DNA of 17,686 nt from Oscillospiraceae bacterium (GTDB lineage Bacteria; Bacillota; Clostridia; Clostridiales; Clostridiaceae): assembly GCA_009785875.1 (NCBI GenBank), contig WQUF01000001.1, forward strand, positions 1 to 17,686, written 5' to 3'. A program made the position numbers and the translations under genes. Of the stretch, positions 7,431 through 14,334 are shown piece by piece; positions within the stretch are counted from its first letter, which is position 1, and each line of letters opens with the position of its first letter. Below the pieces are notes generated by a model that saw nothing but the letters and a program-made list of their open reading frames with translations, was not told the DNA's origin and made no database searches.

Positions 7431-9311
7431 TTAAATAAAAAAATCTTCTATTCTTTCAGCTATCTCTTCAGAACTTAACCCATATTTTTCGTAAAGAATA
7501 TCTACTTTACCTTGAGGTACGAATACATCATTAAAGCCTAGGGTTAAAATTTTCTTATCGTATTTTTTCTTTGAAACAAATTCTAAAACTGAAGAACCAA
7601 ATCCTCCCTGGATTAAATTATCCTCAACAGTTACAATATTATATTCCTTATCTATGAGAAAGGTTAACATATCCTCATCTATTGGCTTAACAAAGCATCC
7701 ACTTATAAGCATAGGACAAATATCTCTATCAAGAAGCTTCTCTCTTGCTAAAATTGCATTTGCCACCATCTTTCCAACAGCTATTATGGCAATTTTGACT
7801 GAGCTTTCCCTACTTTCAAATAAAATTTCCCATTTGCCCTTGATTAAATTTTTAATAGGAGAAAGGCTTACATTTTTATGATCTCCCCCTCTTGGATATC
7901 TAATGGCTATAGGATAGTTCTGATCTAATGCCCATCTTAACATGATTCTTAGTTCGCCCATGCATTTTGGTGCAAGGATCGTCATATTAGGTATCACCGA
8001 TAAATAAGATAGATCATATATCCCCTGATGAGTTTCCCCATCTTCACCAACAATTCCTCCTCTATCTATCGCAAAAACCACTGGAAGATTCTGAAGACAT
8101 ACATCGTGAATTATCTGATCAAAAGCTCTTTGGAGAAATGTAGAATATATAGCTACAACTGGCTTAAATCCTGTACTTGCAATACCTGCAGCCATAGTAA
8201 CAGCATGTTCTTCTGCAATCCCAACATCAAAACATCTTTTAGGAAAAGCTTCCTTAAATTTTGATAAGCCCACCCCTTCCGTCATTGCAGCAGTGATCGC
8301 TACAATTTTATAATTGGACTTTGCAATTTCTAAGAGTTCATCCCCAAAAGTACTAGAATAACTTTCGTTTTTTCCGTTTGTGATGAATTCACCATTTACA
8401 TAGTTAAATGGGCTCACTCCATGATATGCACTAGGGTCCTTCTCAGCAAACTCATAGCCTTTGCCTTTTTTGGTCTTAATGTGAATTAAGATAGGCCACT
8501 TCATATCTTTAACTAAAGAGAATACCCTTGTAAGCTCTTTAATATTGTGTCCATCAATAGGTCCAATGTATTTAAGTCCTAAATTCTCAAATACCATGCT
8601 AGGTACAACTAATTGCTTTACACCTTTTTTTAAGTTTTCAATCAGATCTACAAGCCCATCGCCCACAAGTGGTATTGATTTTACCCCTTTATTAAAATTA
8701 TCCCTAAAGAAATTATACCCATGCCTTATTCTTAGCTTGCTAAGAGCTGAAGATAAGATCCCCACATTTTTAGATATGGACATTTCATTGTCATTTAAAA
8801 TGATGATCAATTTAGTCTGACTATATCCTATATCATTTAACGCTTCATAAGCCATACCGCCAGTTAAAGCTCCATCTCCAATAACAGAAATCACTTCATA
8901 ATTTTCATTTCTTAAGTCTCTCACCTTTGCCATGCCTAAGCTCGCCGATAATGATGTAGTTGCATGCCCTGTACCAAAATGATCATAAACGCTTTCATGT
9001 CTTTTAGGGAAGCCACTGAGCCCATCGTATTGCCTCAGAGTGCTAAAGAATTCTTTTCTACCAGTAAGTATCTTATGCACGTAAGCTTGGTGACCTACAT
9101 CCCATACTATTTTATCTATATCAAAGTCAAACACTTTATACAAACTAAGTGTAAGCTCAACAACGCCTAAATTCGATGCTAAATGTCCTCCGGTTTTTGC
9201 CACTGTTCCGATGAGAAAAGATCTTATAACTACACTTAAGTTTTCTAATTCTTCCATTGTTAGATCATGAATATCTTCAATATTTGATAATTTATCCAAA
9301 TTTACGTTCAT
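7431..9311 (-). CDS. dxs: 1-deoxy-D-xylulose-5-phosphate synthase
   Basis: This 626-residue, full-length transketolase-like enzyme joins pyruvate and glyceraldehyde-3-phosphate, the first step of the MEP isoprenoid route and also a feeder for thiamine and pyridoxal synthesis. The N-terminal part has SNLGVVELTLSLYKVFDFD, DVGHQAYVHK and TGHATTSLSASLG. The thiamine-diphosphate motif runs from GDG (145-147) to NDN (173-175), and the C-terminal part has GIAEEHAVTMAAG with the catalytic Glu near 367-368, DRGGIVGEDGETHQG and RYPRGG. GAGGAAG precedes the ATG. It has its own likely promoter (9379-9407) and a hairpin at the transcript start, so although ispA is its upstream neighbour the two are probably not simply co-transcribed. 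Confidence 0.97.
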   Translation of the reverse strand: MNVNLDKLSNIEDIHDLTMEELENLSVVIRSFLIGTVAKTGGHLASNLGVVELTLSLYKVFDFDIDKIVWDVGHQAYVHKILTGRKEFFSTLRQYDGLSGFPKRHESVYDHFGTGHATTSLSASLGMAKVRDLRNENYEVISVIGDGALTGGMAYEALNDIGYSQTKLIIILNDNEMSISKNVGILSSALSKLRIRHGYNFFRDNFNKGVKSIPLVGDGLVDLIENLKKGVKQLVVPSMVFENLGLKYIGPIDGHNIKELTRVFSLVKDMKWPILIHIKTKKGKGYEFAEKDPSAYHGVSPFNYVNGEFITNGKNESYSSTFGDELLEIAKSNYKIVAITAAMTEGVGLSKFKEAFPKRCFDVGIAEEHAVTMAAGIASTGFKPVVAIYSTFLQRAFDQIIHDVCLQNLPVVFAIDRGGIVGEDGETHQGIYDLSYLSVIPNMTILAPKCMGELRIMLRWALDQNYPIAIRYPRGGDHKNVSLSPIKNLIKGKWEILFESRESSVKIAIIAVGKMVANAILAREKLLDRDICPMLISGCFVKPIDEDMLTFLIDKEYNIVTVEDNLIQGGFGSSVLEFVSKKKYDKKILTLGFNDVFVPQGKVDILYEKYGLSSEEIAERIEDFFI

Positions 9312-9341
9312 TGCTCTACTTCCTCTATATGTAGTATTTTG

Positions 9342-9377
9342 TAAAAAAAGAAATACTAAGTTTAAAGTATTTCTTTT
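9342..9377 (-). terminator. Hairpin with T-run between ispA and dxs (terminator or dxs leader hairpin)
   Basis: Arms 9346-9357 (AAAAGAAATACT) and 9366-9377 (AGTATTTCTTTT) are perfect 12-bp inverted repeats with an 8-nt loop, and the minus strand continues in T. It can end the nusB-ispA transcript. It also overlaps the predicted start of the dxs transcript, so dxs RNA would begin in this stem. A third copy of the arm (TAGTATTT, 9332-9339) can pair with the inner arm in read-through RNA. The stem has only two GC pairs, so read-through is likely. Confidence 0.65.
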
Positions 9378-9378
9378 A

Positions 9379-9407
9379 ATTATACATTATCACAGAAAAT
9401 TTATCAA
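9379..9407 (-). promoter_or_regulatory. SigA promoter for dxs
   Basis: On the minus strand TTGATA (9407-9402) and TATAAT (9384-9379) are separated by exactly 17 bp. The start should fall near 9372, about 60 bp before the dxs ATG and inside the hairpin 9342-9377. It would drive dxs-tlyA-nadK-argR-recN. Confidence 0.7.
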
Positions 9408-9426
9408 CTAACAATAAAATTATGCA

Positions 9427-10317
9427 TCAATAACTTCTATTTATAAGCTCATTTATAAAAGATCTAAACAAGTCTTTATTTCTAGAATGTAGAAATTTAT
9501 CTAACAGAGTCAAGCAAGCATTTGATAGATCATCGTAAATTTCTTTGCTCCTCTCTAATCCATACAAGGTAACGAATGTGAATTTTTGGTTTTTCTCATC
9601 GCTATTTATGGATTTGCCAAGTTTTTCTTCATCACCTATTACATCTAATATGTCGTCTTTAATCTGAAAAGCAAGACCTAATTTTTCACCAATCATGCTT
9701 AAAATCTCTAATTCTGATTCATCTATATCGCATAAAATTCCAGCAGAAGCAATAGATGCTTTTATCAATTTGCCAGTCTTATTTTCATGTATATAAATCA
9801 ATTCTTCTTCACTTAAAACCTTGTTTTCTCCTAATATATCTGCTGTTTGCCCACCTATCATACCAAATCCACCAACAGCTTTAGCTATCTCATAAGAAGC
9901 TTTTGTGCATAGATCATCTTTTAAAGACAACTTAAATAAAATTTCAAATGCTTCGTTTAAAAGGGCATCTCCAGCTAAAAGGGCAATAGCTTCTCCATAT
10001 ACCTTATGATTTGTAGGCTTTCCACGTCTAATATCATCATCATCCATGCAAGGAAGGTCATCATGAATCAATGAGTAACAATGGATCATTTCAAGAGCTA
10101 AAGCAAAGTCTATATATTCCGAAAATTCTAGTCTGTACATATCAAGGACTAGCAAAAACAAAATAGGTCTAATCCTTTTTCCACCATTTTTCATGCTGTA
10201 AAACATGGATTCATATAATAATTTATTATATGTTGCCGAGGATATCTTTTGTGAAAAATATTCATTTATTTTTTCATCAATTAATTTTTTAAATGAGCTA
10301 ATCTTATTTTCCTTCAT
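9427..10317 (-). CDS. ispA: Farnesyl diphosphate synthase (polyprenyl synthetase family)
   Basis: The protein has 296 residues with the two aspartate-rich motifs of short-chain prenyl synthases: DDLPCMDDDDIRRG (about 86-99) and QIKDDILDVIGD (about 218-229). GGKRIRP lies near 45 and GKLIKAS near 182. The residues before the first motif (CYSLIHDD, Tyr at -5 and Ser at -4, plus the two-residue PC insertion) match type II bacterial FPP synthases, so C15 farnesyl diphosphate is the expected product, made from IPP and DMAPP. The ATG at 10317 overlaps xseB by 14 bp; a TTG directly before it is less likely. The dxs-ispA-xseB neighbourhood is conserved in many bacteria. Confidence 0.93.
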   Translation of the reverse strand: MKENKISSFKKLIDEKINEYFSQKISSATYNKLLYESMFYSMKNGGKRIRPILFLLVLDMYRLEFSEYIDFALALEMIHCYSLIHDDLPCMDDDDIRRGKPTNHKVYGEAIALLAGDALLNEAFEILFKLSLKDDLCTKASYEIAKAVGGFGMIGGQTADILGENKVLSEEELIYIHENKTGKLIKASIASAGILCDIDESELEILSMIGEKLGLAFQIKDDILDVIGDEEKLGKSINSDEKNQKFTFVTLYGLERSKEIYDDLSNACLTLLDKFLHSRNKDLFRSFINELINRSY

Positions 10318-10516
10318 CAAAATTACTCTCTTTGCCTTCTTTTAATATTTTGATCTTTGCTTCAGCTTCGCTTAAAATTTTGTACAATTCCGTGCTGATG
10401 TTCATCCCCTCTTCGTATTTCTTTAAGTTTTCTTCCAAAGAAAGGGGTTTCTTTTCCATTTCATCTACAATATATTTTAACTTATTATACAGGGTTTCAA
10501 AACTCTCTTCCATCAT
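10304..10516 (-). CDS. xseB: Exodeoxyribonuclease VII small subunit
   Basis: A short 70-residue, all-helical, charged protein with the XseB pattern: ESFETLYNKLKYIVDEMEKK, PLSLEENLKKYEEGMNI and ELYKILSEAEAKIKIL. Several XseB copies wrap the helical part of XseA to form ExoVII, which degrades single-stranded DNA processively. The ATG overlaps the xseA stop as ATGA, with GTGGAG five bases upstream, which is typical of coupled translation of the two subunits. A second ATG immediately follows and could also be used. Confidence 0.93.
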   Translation of the reverse strand: MMEESFETLYNKLKYIVDEMEKKPLSLEENLKKYEEGMNISTELYKILSEAEAKIKILKEGKESNFDEGK

Positions 10517-11715
10517 AATAACTCCACATCATCTATATATGTTTTAAGTCTGCCATCCTTAAAAGTGATAAGATAGCTGTTTTTAGACTTAAATCCACTA
10601 ATTTCATCGATTAATCTACCTTCTGTTGATTCTATAATTGAATAGCCCTTATTTAAAATATTTTTGGGATTGTGCGCTTCTAGTAATAAACTGTATTTTT
10701 CAATTTGATGCCATGAATTTTTAAAAAATGTTTCTATATTGTTATTTAGCCTATTCACATATTCATCTATTTTACCATATGATAATACGATTTGGTTTAG
10801 TGGGTTTTGATTTTCAAGTTCCATAGTTATATTATTGACATTATTCGTAAAATATTTAATTTTTTTTAATGTTCTTTCTAAAATCAATTCATCAATATTC
10901 CTCAAAACTTTCACTAAATCATCTTCATTAAAGAAGACGATCTCAGCGGCTGCTGATGGGGTTGGAGCTCTCAAATCAGCGACTAGATCGACTAAAGTAG
11001 TATCTACCTCGTGCCCAACTCCAGTGACAGTTGGAACAGGACTCATTGAAAGCACTCTGGCTAATTTTTCATCATTAAAACACCAGATATCTTCGATGCT
11101 CCCTCCTCCCCTTGCTAAAATAATTACATCTAAATCTTTGTTTTTAAAGGCAAGTTTTAAGCTCTCTATTATGGATAGTTGAGCATTTAATCCTTGAACT
11201 TGAGCCGGATATATGATGATATTTGTGTATTTATTTCTCCTTCTTGCAATATTTATTATATCTTTAATTGCTGCACCAGTTTCAGATGTCACAATTCCGA
11301 CATTTTTAGGAAATTTAGGGATTTCACGCTTTCTTGTAAGGTCGAATAACCCCTCTAAATAAAGCTTTTTTTTCACTTCTTCAAATTTTATAAATAGATC
11401 TCCTAATCCTTCCCTCTCCATATCAGTGCAGTAAATTTGATAGCTACCATCTCTTAAATATGTAGAAATCCTCCCATAGACTATCACGCTCATTCCATTT
11501 TCAGGTTTGAACTTTAAATTCTGCACACTTGTTTTAAACATCACACAGCTAATGGAACTCTCTTCATCTTTAAGTGAAAAATATAAATGTCCACTTGTGT
11601 GAAGCTTAAAATTAGAGATTTCCCCGTTTACCTTTACAGACCTTAAGATAAAATCGCTTTCTATAAGCTTTTTTATATAAGTATTGATCTGCGTTACAGA
11701 GAGGAGCTTAAGCAT
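10513..11715 (-). CDS. xseA: Exodeoxyribonuclease VII large subunit
   Basis: This 400-residue catalytic subunit of ExoVII has an N-terminal OB-fold (about 1-95, SVTQINTYIKKLIE, VNGEISNFKLHTSGHLYFSL) and the XseA nuclease domain with VGIVTSETGAAIKDI, ARGGGSIEDIWCFNDEKLAR and VTGVGHEVDTTLVD, then LRAPTPSAAAE. A coiled-coil arm and a short C-terminal segment (NPKNILNKGYSIIES) follow. It is about 40-50 residues shorter than the B. subtilis and E. coli proteins, mainly in the coiled-coil part, but no core motif is missing. GGAGG lies six bases before the ATG, which overlaps folD by 8 bp. Confidence 0.95.
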   Translation of the reverse strand: MLKLLSVTQINTYIKKLIESDFILRSVKVNGEISNFKLHTSGHLYFSLKDEESSISCVMFKTSVQNLKFKPENGMSVIVYGRISTYLRDGSYQIYCTDMEREGLGDLFIKFEEVKKKLYLEGLFDLTRKREIPKFPKNVGIVTSETGAAIKDIINIARRRNKYTNIIIYPAQVQGLNAQLSIIESLKLAFKNKDLDVIILARGGGSIEDIWCFNDEKLARVLSMSPVPTVTGVGHEVDTTLVDLVADLRAPTPSAAAEIVFFNEDDLVKVLRNIDELILERTLKKIKYFTNNVNNITMELENQNPLNQIVLSYGKIDEYVNRLNNNIETFFKNSWHQIEKYSLLLEAHNPKNILNKGYSIIESTEGRLIDEISGFKSKNSYLITFKDGRLKTYIDDVELL

Positions 11716-12547
11716 CTACAACCTCCATCATATTGAGTAAAAGCATTATATTCGTAACAGATCCAACACCGCCAGGTACAGGAGTTACAACAGATGCCTT
11801 TGTTATCACATCGTCAAAATCCACATCACCTGTAATCTTGCCATTTACGCTTGAAGTCCCTACGTCTACTACTACAGCACCTTCTTTAACATATTCACTG
11901 GTTAAAAACTTTGGTCTTCCAATAGCACATATTATTATATCTGCTTCACTGCATACTTTTTTAATATCCTTGGTTTTAGAATGGCATATAGTAGGAGTTG
12001 CATTTTCTTGGAGCATCAAATGAAATAGTGGTTTTCCAACTATGTTGCTCCTTCCAATTATCACAACTCTCGCTCCAGAAAGTGTTACACCGCTTTCCTT
12101 TAATAAATGAACTATTCCTTTGGGAGTACAAGGAACATGGCATTTTTCTCCTAAATAAAGCCTTGCAGCATTTGTTTCAGTGAGTCCATCCAAATCCTTC
12201 TTTGGATCTAGCTTAGACAAGACAAATTTTGAATCGATGTGCTTTGGAAGTGGCATCATGATTATCACACCTGCTACTTCTTTATCTTCATTTAATTTTT
12301 CAATTTCATTAACTATAGTCTCCTGCGAAACATCTGAAGGAAGCTTTACAACATGTGGAATGATCCCAACATCTTCGCATACTTTGCTTTGATGATTTAC
12401 ATAAAAACTCGATCCTCCGTCATCCCCTACTAATATCATAGCAAGTTTTGGTATAAATGTTCCAGAATTTTTTCTTTCTTCCATAATCTTTTTTAGCTTT
12501 TCTTTTTCTTTATTGGCTAAATCTTTTCCTCTAAGTGCAATTCCCAT
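11708..12547 (-). CDS. folD: FolD methylenetetrahydrofolate dehydrogenase; cyclohydrolase residues replaced
   Basis: The protein has 279 residues, with full-length FolD architecture: N-terminal catalytic domain, Rossmann NADP domain with VVIIGRSNIVGKPL, and the end motif TPVPGGVGSVT. FolD normally oxidises 5,10-methylene-THF and hydrolyses methenyl-THF to 10-formyl-THF. Here the first active-site motif reads YVNHQSK: Tyr49 is kept, but the lysine four residues on (Lys56 in the human enzyme) is Gln53. The usual QLPLP reads MMPLP, so the partner glutamine is Met97. Asp120 in KDLDG is kept. Loss of this Lys and Gln predicts a dehydrogenase with little or no cyclohydrolase activity; another enzyme such as FchA would then be needed. 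TTAGGAG precedes the ATG, and nusB ends 10 bp upstream. Confidence 0.93.
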   Translation of the reverse strand: MGIALRGKDLANKEKEKLKKIMEERKNSGTFIPKLAMILVGDDGGSSFYVNHQSKVCEDVGIIPHVVKLPSDVSQETIVNEIEKLNEDKEVAGVIIMMPLPKHIDSKFVLSKLDPKKDLDGLTETNAARLYLGEKCHVPCTPKGIVHLLKESGVTLSGARVVIIGRSNIVGKPLFHLMLQENATPTICHSKTKDIKKVCSEADIIICAIGRPKFLTSEYVKEGAVVVDVGTSSVNGKITGDVDFDDVITKASVVTPVPGGVGSVTNIMLLLNMMEVVDA

Positions 12548-12557
12548 TTTATCACTC

Positions 12558-12974
12558 CTAAATAAATTTTGTTAATATTCCATTTATATACTTTCTGCTT
12601 TTATCATCGCAGAAGGTTTTACTAAGCTCAATAGCTTCATTAACTGATACTACATTTGGTATAGAACTATCATATTTAATCTCACAAAGTGAAAGCCGCA
12701 ATATGATAAGATCCAATTTAGATATTCTATCCAATTTCCAATTGATTAAATTGTTTTCTATATCTTTATCTATATCAGAAAGATGAAGGGTATAATTTTT
12801 TATCGTATTTTCCATATATTCATAGTCTAAATTACCGATGTCTTTATAATCATCATCGTCTTTAATTAGATCTTTTAAATTGCTTAATGTATCAAGTGGA
12901 TCTTCTTTATTAATTAGACTCTGATACAATACTTGCATTAAAACTTCTCTGGATTTTTTTCGGTTGGTTTTCAT
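12558..12974 (-). CDS. nusB: Transcription antitermination factor NusB
   Basis: This 138-residue, all-helical protein matches NusB: the arginine-rich start NRKKSREVLMQVLYQSL, the middle INWKLDRISKLDLIILRLSLCEI, and the end VSVNEAIELSKTFCDDKSRKYINGIL. NusB with S10 (NusE) binds boxA RNA and supports transcription and processing of rRNA operons. GGAGGG lies three to four bases before the ATG. It is the first gene of the minus-strand block. The 4-codon reading frame MEGK starting at 12985 with its own AAGGAG ends in a TGA that overlaps this ATG (ATGA). Confidence 0.95.
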   Translation of the reverse strand: MKTNRKKSREVLMQVLYQSLINKEDPLDTLSNLKDLIKDDDDYKDIGNLDYEYMENTIKNYTLHLSDIDKDIENNLINWKLDRISKLDLIILRLSLCEIKYDSSIPNVVSVNEAIELSKTFCDDKSRKYINGILTKFI

Positions 12975-12985
12975 TTTCCCTCCAT
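12971..12985 (-). other. Possible 4-codon leader minicistron overlapping the nusB start
   Basis: ATG GAG GGA AAA TGA runs from 12985 to 12971, with TAAGGAG five bases upstream. Its TGA overlaps the nusB ATG as ATGA, and the nusB ribosome site GGAGGG is inside it. It may couple initiation or be accidental, since a GGAGGG next to an ATG easily creates such a frame. Confidence 0.2.
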
Positions 12986-13006
12986 GTAGGCTCCTTACGT
13001 CGCAGT

Positions 13007-13040
13007 GAATATTGAATAATGAATATTGAAATAATGAATA
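13007..13040. repeat. Short tandem repeat in the nusB leader
   Basis: Two copies of a 14-15 bp unit, GAATATTGAATAAT (13007-13020) and GAATATTGAAATAAT (13021-13035), are followed by a partial third (GAATA). It lies in the 240-bp gap between nusB and the divergent DUF3888-like gene, just upstream of the nusB ribosome site. No function is evident. Confidence 0.6.
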
Positions 13041-13079
13041 GTAGAGTTTGGGTTTGAACTCACTTTTCTTATCATTTAT

Positions 13080-13108
13080 AATCTAACTCAATATTAATAT
13101 TATTGCAA
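13080..13108 (-). promoter_or_regulatory. Candidate promoter for the nusB operon
   Basis: On the minus strand TTGCAA (13108-13103) and TAGATT (13085-13080) are separated by 17 bp, 4/6 matches to each hexamer. The transcript would start near 13073 and carry a 5' leader of about 100 nt. The match is modest; TATAAA a few bases downstream lacks a suitable -35. Confidence 0.3.
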
Positions 13109-13131
13109 TAAAAATATTTGGTCTTTATAAA
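13103..13131 (+). promoter_or_regulatory. Candidate promoter for the DUF3888-like gene
   Basis: TTGCAA (13103-13108) and TATAAA (13126-13131) with a 17-bp spacer point toward the gene at 13215. The -35 is the same palindromic TTGCAA used by the candidate nusB promoter on the other strand, so the two would be back to back and mutually exclusive. Confidence 0.4.
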
Positions 13132-13214
13132 ATATGGTGACTAAAGAAAACATTCAAGCATATTATAATATTAGAATTCAATCCAGAAGGTTACTATACT
13201 AAGGAGGAATAAGT

Positions 13215-13679
13215 ATGAAAAAAATATTAATTCTTGTTATCATGGCTTTCATCTTTTTGAACTTTACTATTTCTGCTAAAACATCAATTGAAAAGAAAGA
13301 CTCTCGAGAGAAAATATATACCGATATTATTTTTACATTTCTTCGATCCACAATAGATAAAGCGATTGATGATTACTATCATGACGTGGCATGGTCAACA
13401 CCAGGATATGGTGGAGCTGATTATACAAATATTTTAAGAATTGAAAGAATAAATGAACCTAATCAATACCGTCCACAGCGTTTTATTGTAGAAATTGAAG
13501 TCGAGCCTTATATAGGTCCGCATATAACGGTAGGTAAAGATCGAATTATAATGGAGATTGATCCAGATGCAGAAGTACATCTAATAAAATTTGAACATTT
13601 AGAAAGCTATGAGATGCCAGAACACTATGATGGTTTTTATCTAGATCCTCCGATTATAAAGGAAAAAGATTCGAACTAA
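13215..13679 (+). CDS. Secreted DUF3888-like protein
   Basis: This 154-residue protein starts with a clear signal peptide (MKKILILVIMAFIFLNFTIS, with cleavage likely after ISA at about 21). The mature part begins with a helical segment (YTDIIFTFLRSTIDKAIDDYY), then a Gly/Tyr-rich loop (WSTPGYGGADYTNI), and a strand-rich stretch with FIVEIEVEPYIGPHITVGKD and DRIIMEIDP-type strands. This pattern resembles DUF3888, a family of small exported proteins of spore formers with no known function. It has no lipobox cysteine, so it is exported rather than lipid-anchored. AAGGAGG lies seven bases before the ATG. The marR promoter starts 15 bp after its stop codon, and I see no terminator between them. 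Confidence 0.65.
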   Translation: MKKILILVIMAFIFLNFTISAKTSIEKKDSREKIYTDIIFTFLRSTIDKAIDDYYHDVAWSTPGYGGADYTNILRIERINEPNQYRPQRFIVEIEVEPYIGPHITVGKDRIIMEIDPDAEVHLIKFEHLESYEMPEHYDGFYLDPPIIKEKDSN

Positions 13680-13693
13680 TTGATAAAAACCTC

Positions 13694-13722
13694 TTGACAA
13701 ATTATAAAGGTACCTTTATAAT
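13694..13722 (+). promoter_or_regulatory. Consensus SigA promoter of the marR gene
   Basis: TTGACA (13694-13699) and TATAAT (13717-13722) match both consensus hexamers exactly, with a 17-bp spacer. The start is expected near 13729. GGAGG lies before the ATG at 13765. Such a strong promoter in front of a repressor gene fits tight negative control by the palindromes that overlap it. Confidence 0.85.
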
Positions 13723-13723
13723 T
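13700..13723. promoter_or_regulatory. 24-bp perfect palindrome, probable MarR operator O1
   Basis: A perfect 24-bp inverted repeat centred on GGTACC (13709-13714) fills the spacer and the -10 of the marR promoter. A dimeric regulator bound here would block RNA polymerase. The downstream gene encodes a dimeric winged-helix regulator of the MarR family, a family that commonly binds its own promoter, so autorepression is the simplest reading. Confidence 0.75.
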
Positions 13724-13729
13724 ATATCA

Positions 13730-13741
13730 TAAGGTACCTTA
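13730..13741. promoter_or_regulatory. 12-bp palindrome, probable second MarR operator O2
   Basis: TAAGGTACCTTA is a perfect 12-bp palindrome with the same AAGGTACCTT core as the 24-bp site. The two centres are exactly 24 bp apart, and the site lies at or just after the expected transcript start. Confidence 0.65.
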
Positions 13742-13764
13742 AAATTATTTTCGGAGGTATTAAT

Positions 13765-14280
13765 ATGGATTTAATGGAGCAATTTACACGCATAGCGTGG
13801 CTCTTACATCGTTACAATTTGCATAATCGCATAGCCCATGGTCCTATGAGCGACACTCATAGAGGTCAAGGCAGGATACTTAAACTTTTAAAGCTGCAAC
13901 CTGAAATAAGTCAGAAGGAGTTAGGGTATCTTTTAGATATGAGACCTCAATCTTTAGGGGAACTACTTTTTAAACTCGAAAAAAATAGCTATATAACTCG
14001 AACACCATCTGAGAAAGATCGCAGAATTATGATAATAAAGCTAACTATTGAGGGAGAAAAACTAGCAAATGAAGAACCAGATATCGATACACCCTTTAGT
14101 TGCTTAAATGAGGAAGAACAAAACATACTAAGCTCATATTTAACTCGAATAGTGGAATCTATGGAAAAACAATTTGAAGAGTTCAAAAAAGAACAGGGTT
14201 TCAATTGGAAAGGTGGATATGGTTTTGATCCTCGCTTTATGAAATTTGGAAGATTTGGAGATTTTGGCTGTTATAAATAA
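13765..14280 (+). CDS. MarR family transcriptional regulator
   Basis: The protein has 171 residues. An N-terminal dimer helix (MDLMEQFTRIAWLLHRYNLH) is followed by a MarR winged helix-turn-helix: QGRILKLLKLQPEISQKELG, recognition helix around RPQSLGELLFKLE (60-72) and wing TRTPSEKDRRIMIIKLT (78-94), then C-terminal dimer helices (115-145). The last 25 residues form an aromatic, glycine- and arginine-rich tail (GGYGFDPRFMKFGRFGDFG) outside the usual MarR core. The ligand is unknown. GGAGG lies seven bases before the ATG, and two GGTACC-centred palindromes overlap the promoter, which suggests autoregulation. Related regulators often sit with ABC exporters, but none is present here, so its targets must lie elsewhere or be limited to itself. 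Confidence 0.88.
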   Translation: MDLMEQFTRIAWLLHRYNLHNRIAHGPMSDTHRGQGRILKLLKLQPEISQKELGYLLDMRPQSLGELLFKLEKNSYITRTPSEKDRRIMIIKLTIEGEKLANEEPDIDTPFSCLNEEEQNILSSYLTRIVESMEKQFEEFKKEQGFNWKGGYGFDPRFMKFGRFGDFGCYK

Positions 14281-14285
14281 AAATT

Positions 14286-14314
14286 TGAACTGCTTACATT
14301 TTGTAAGCAGTTCA
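14286..14314. terminator. Strong hairpin behind marR, acting on one or both strands
   Basis: Perfect 12-bp arms TGAACTGCTTAC (14286-14297) and GTAAGCAGTTCA (14303-14314) with a 5-nt loop begin six bases after the marR stop. A T-rich tail (AAATTTTTATTTAT) follows on the minus strand only, so it works best as the terminator of the panE side. In the plus direction it may still act as a transcript end-stabiliser. Confidence 0.7.
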
Positions 14315-14334
14315 TCAAAAGTAATAGTAAAAAG

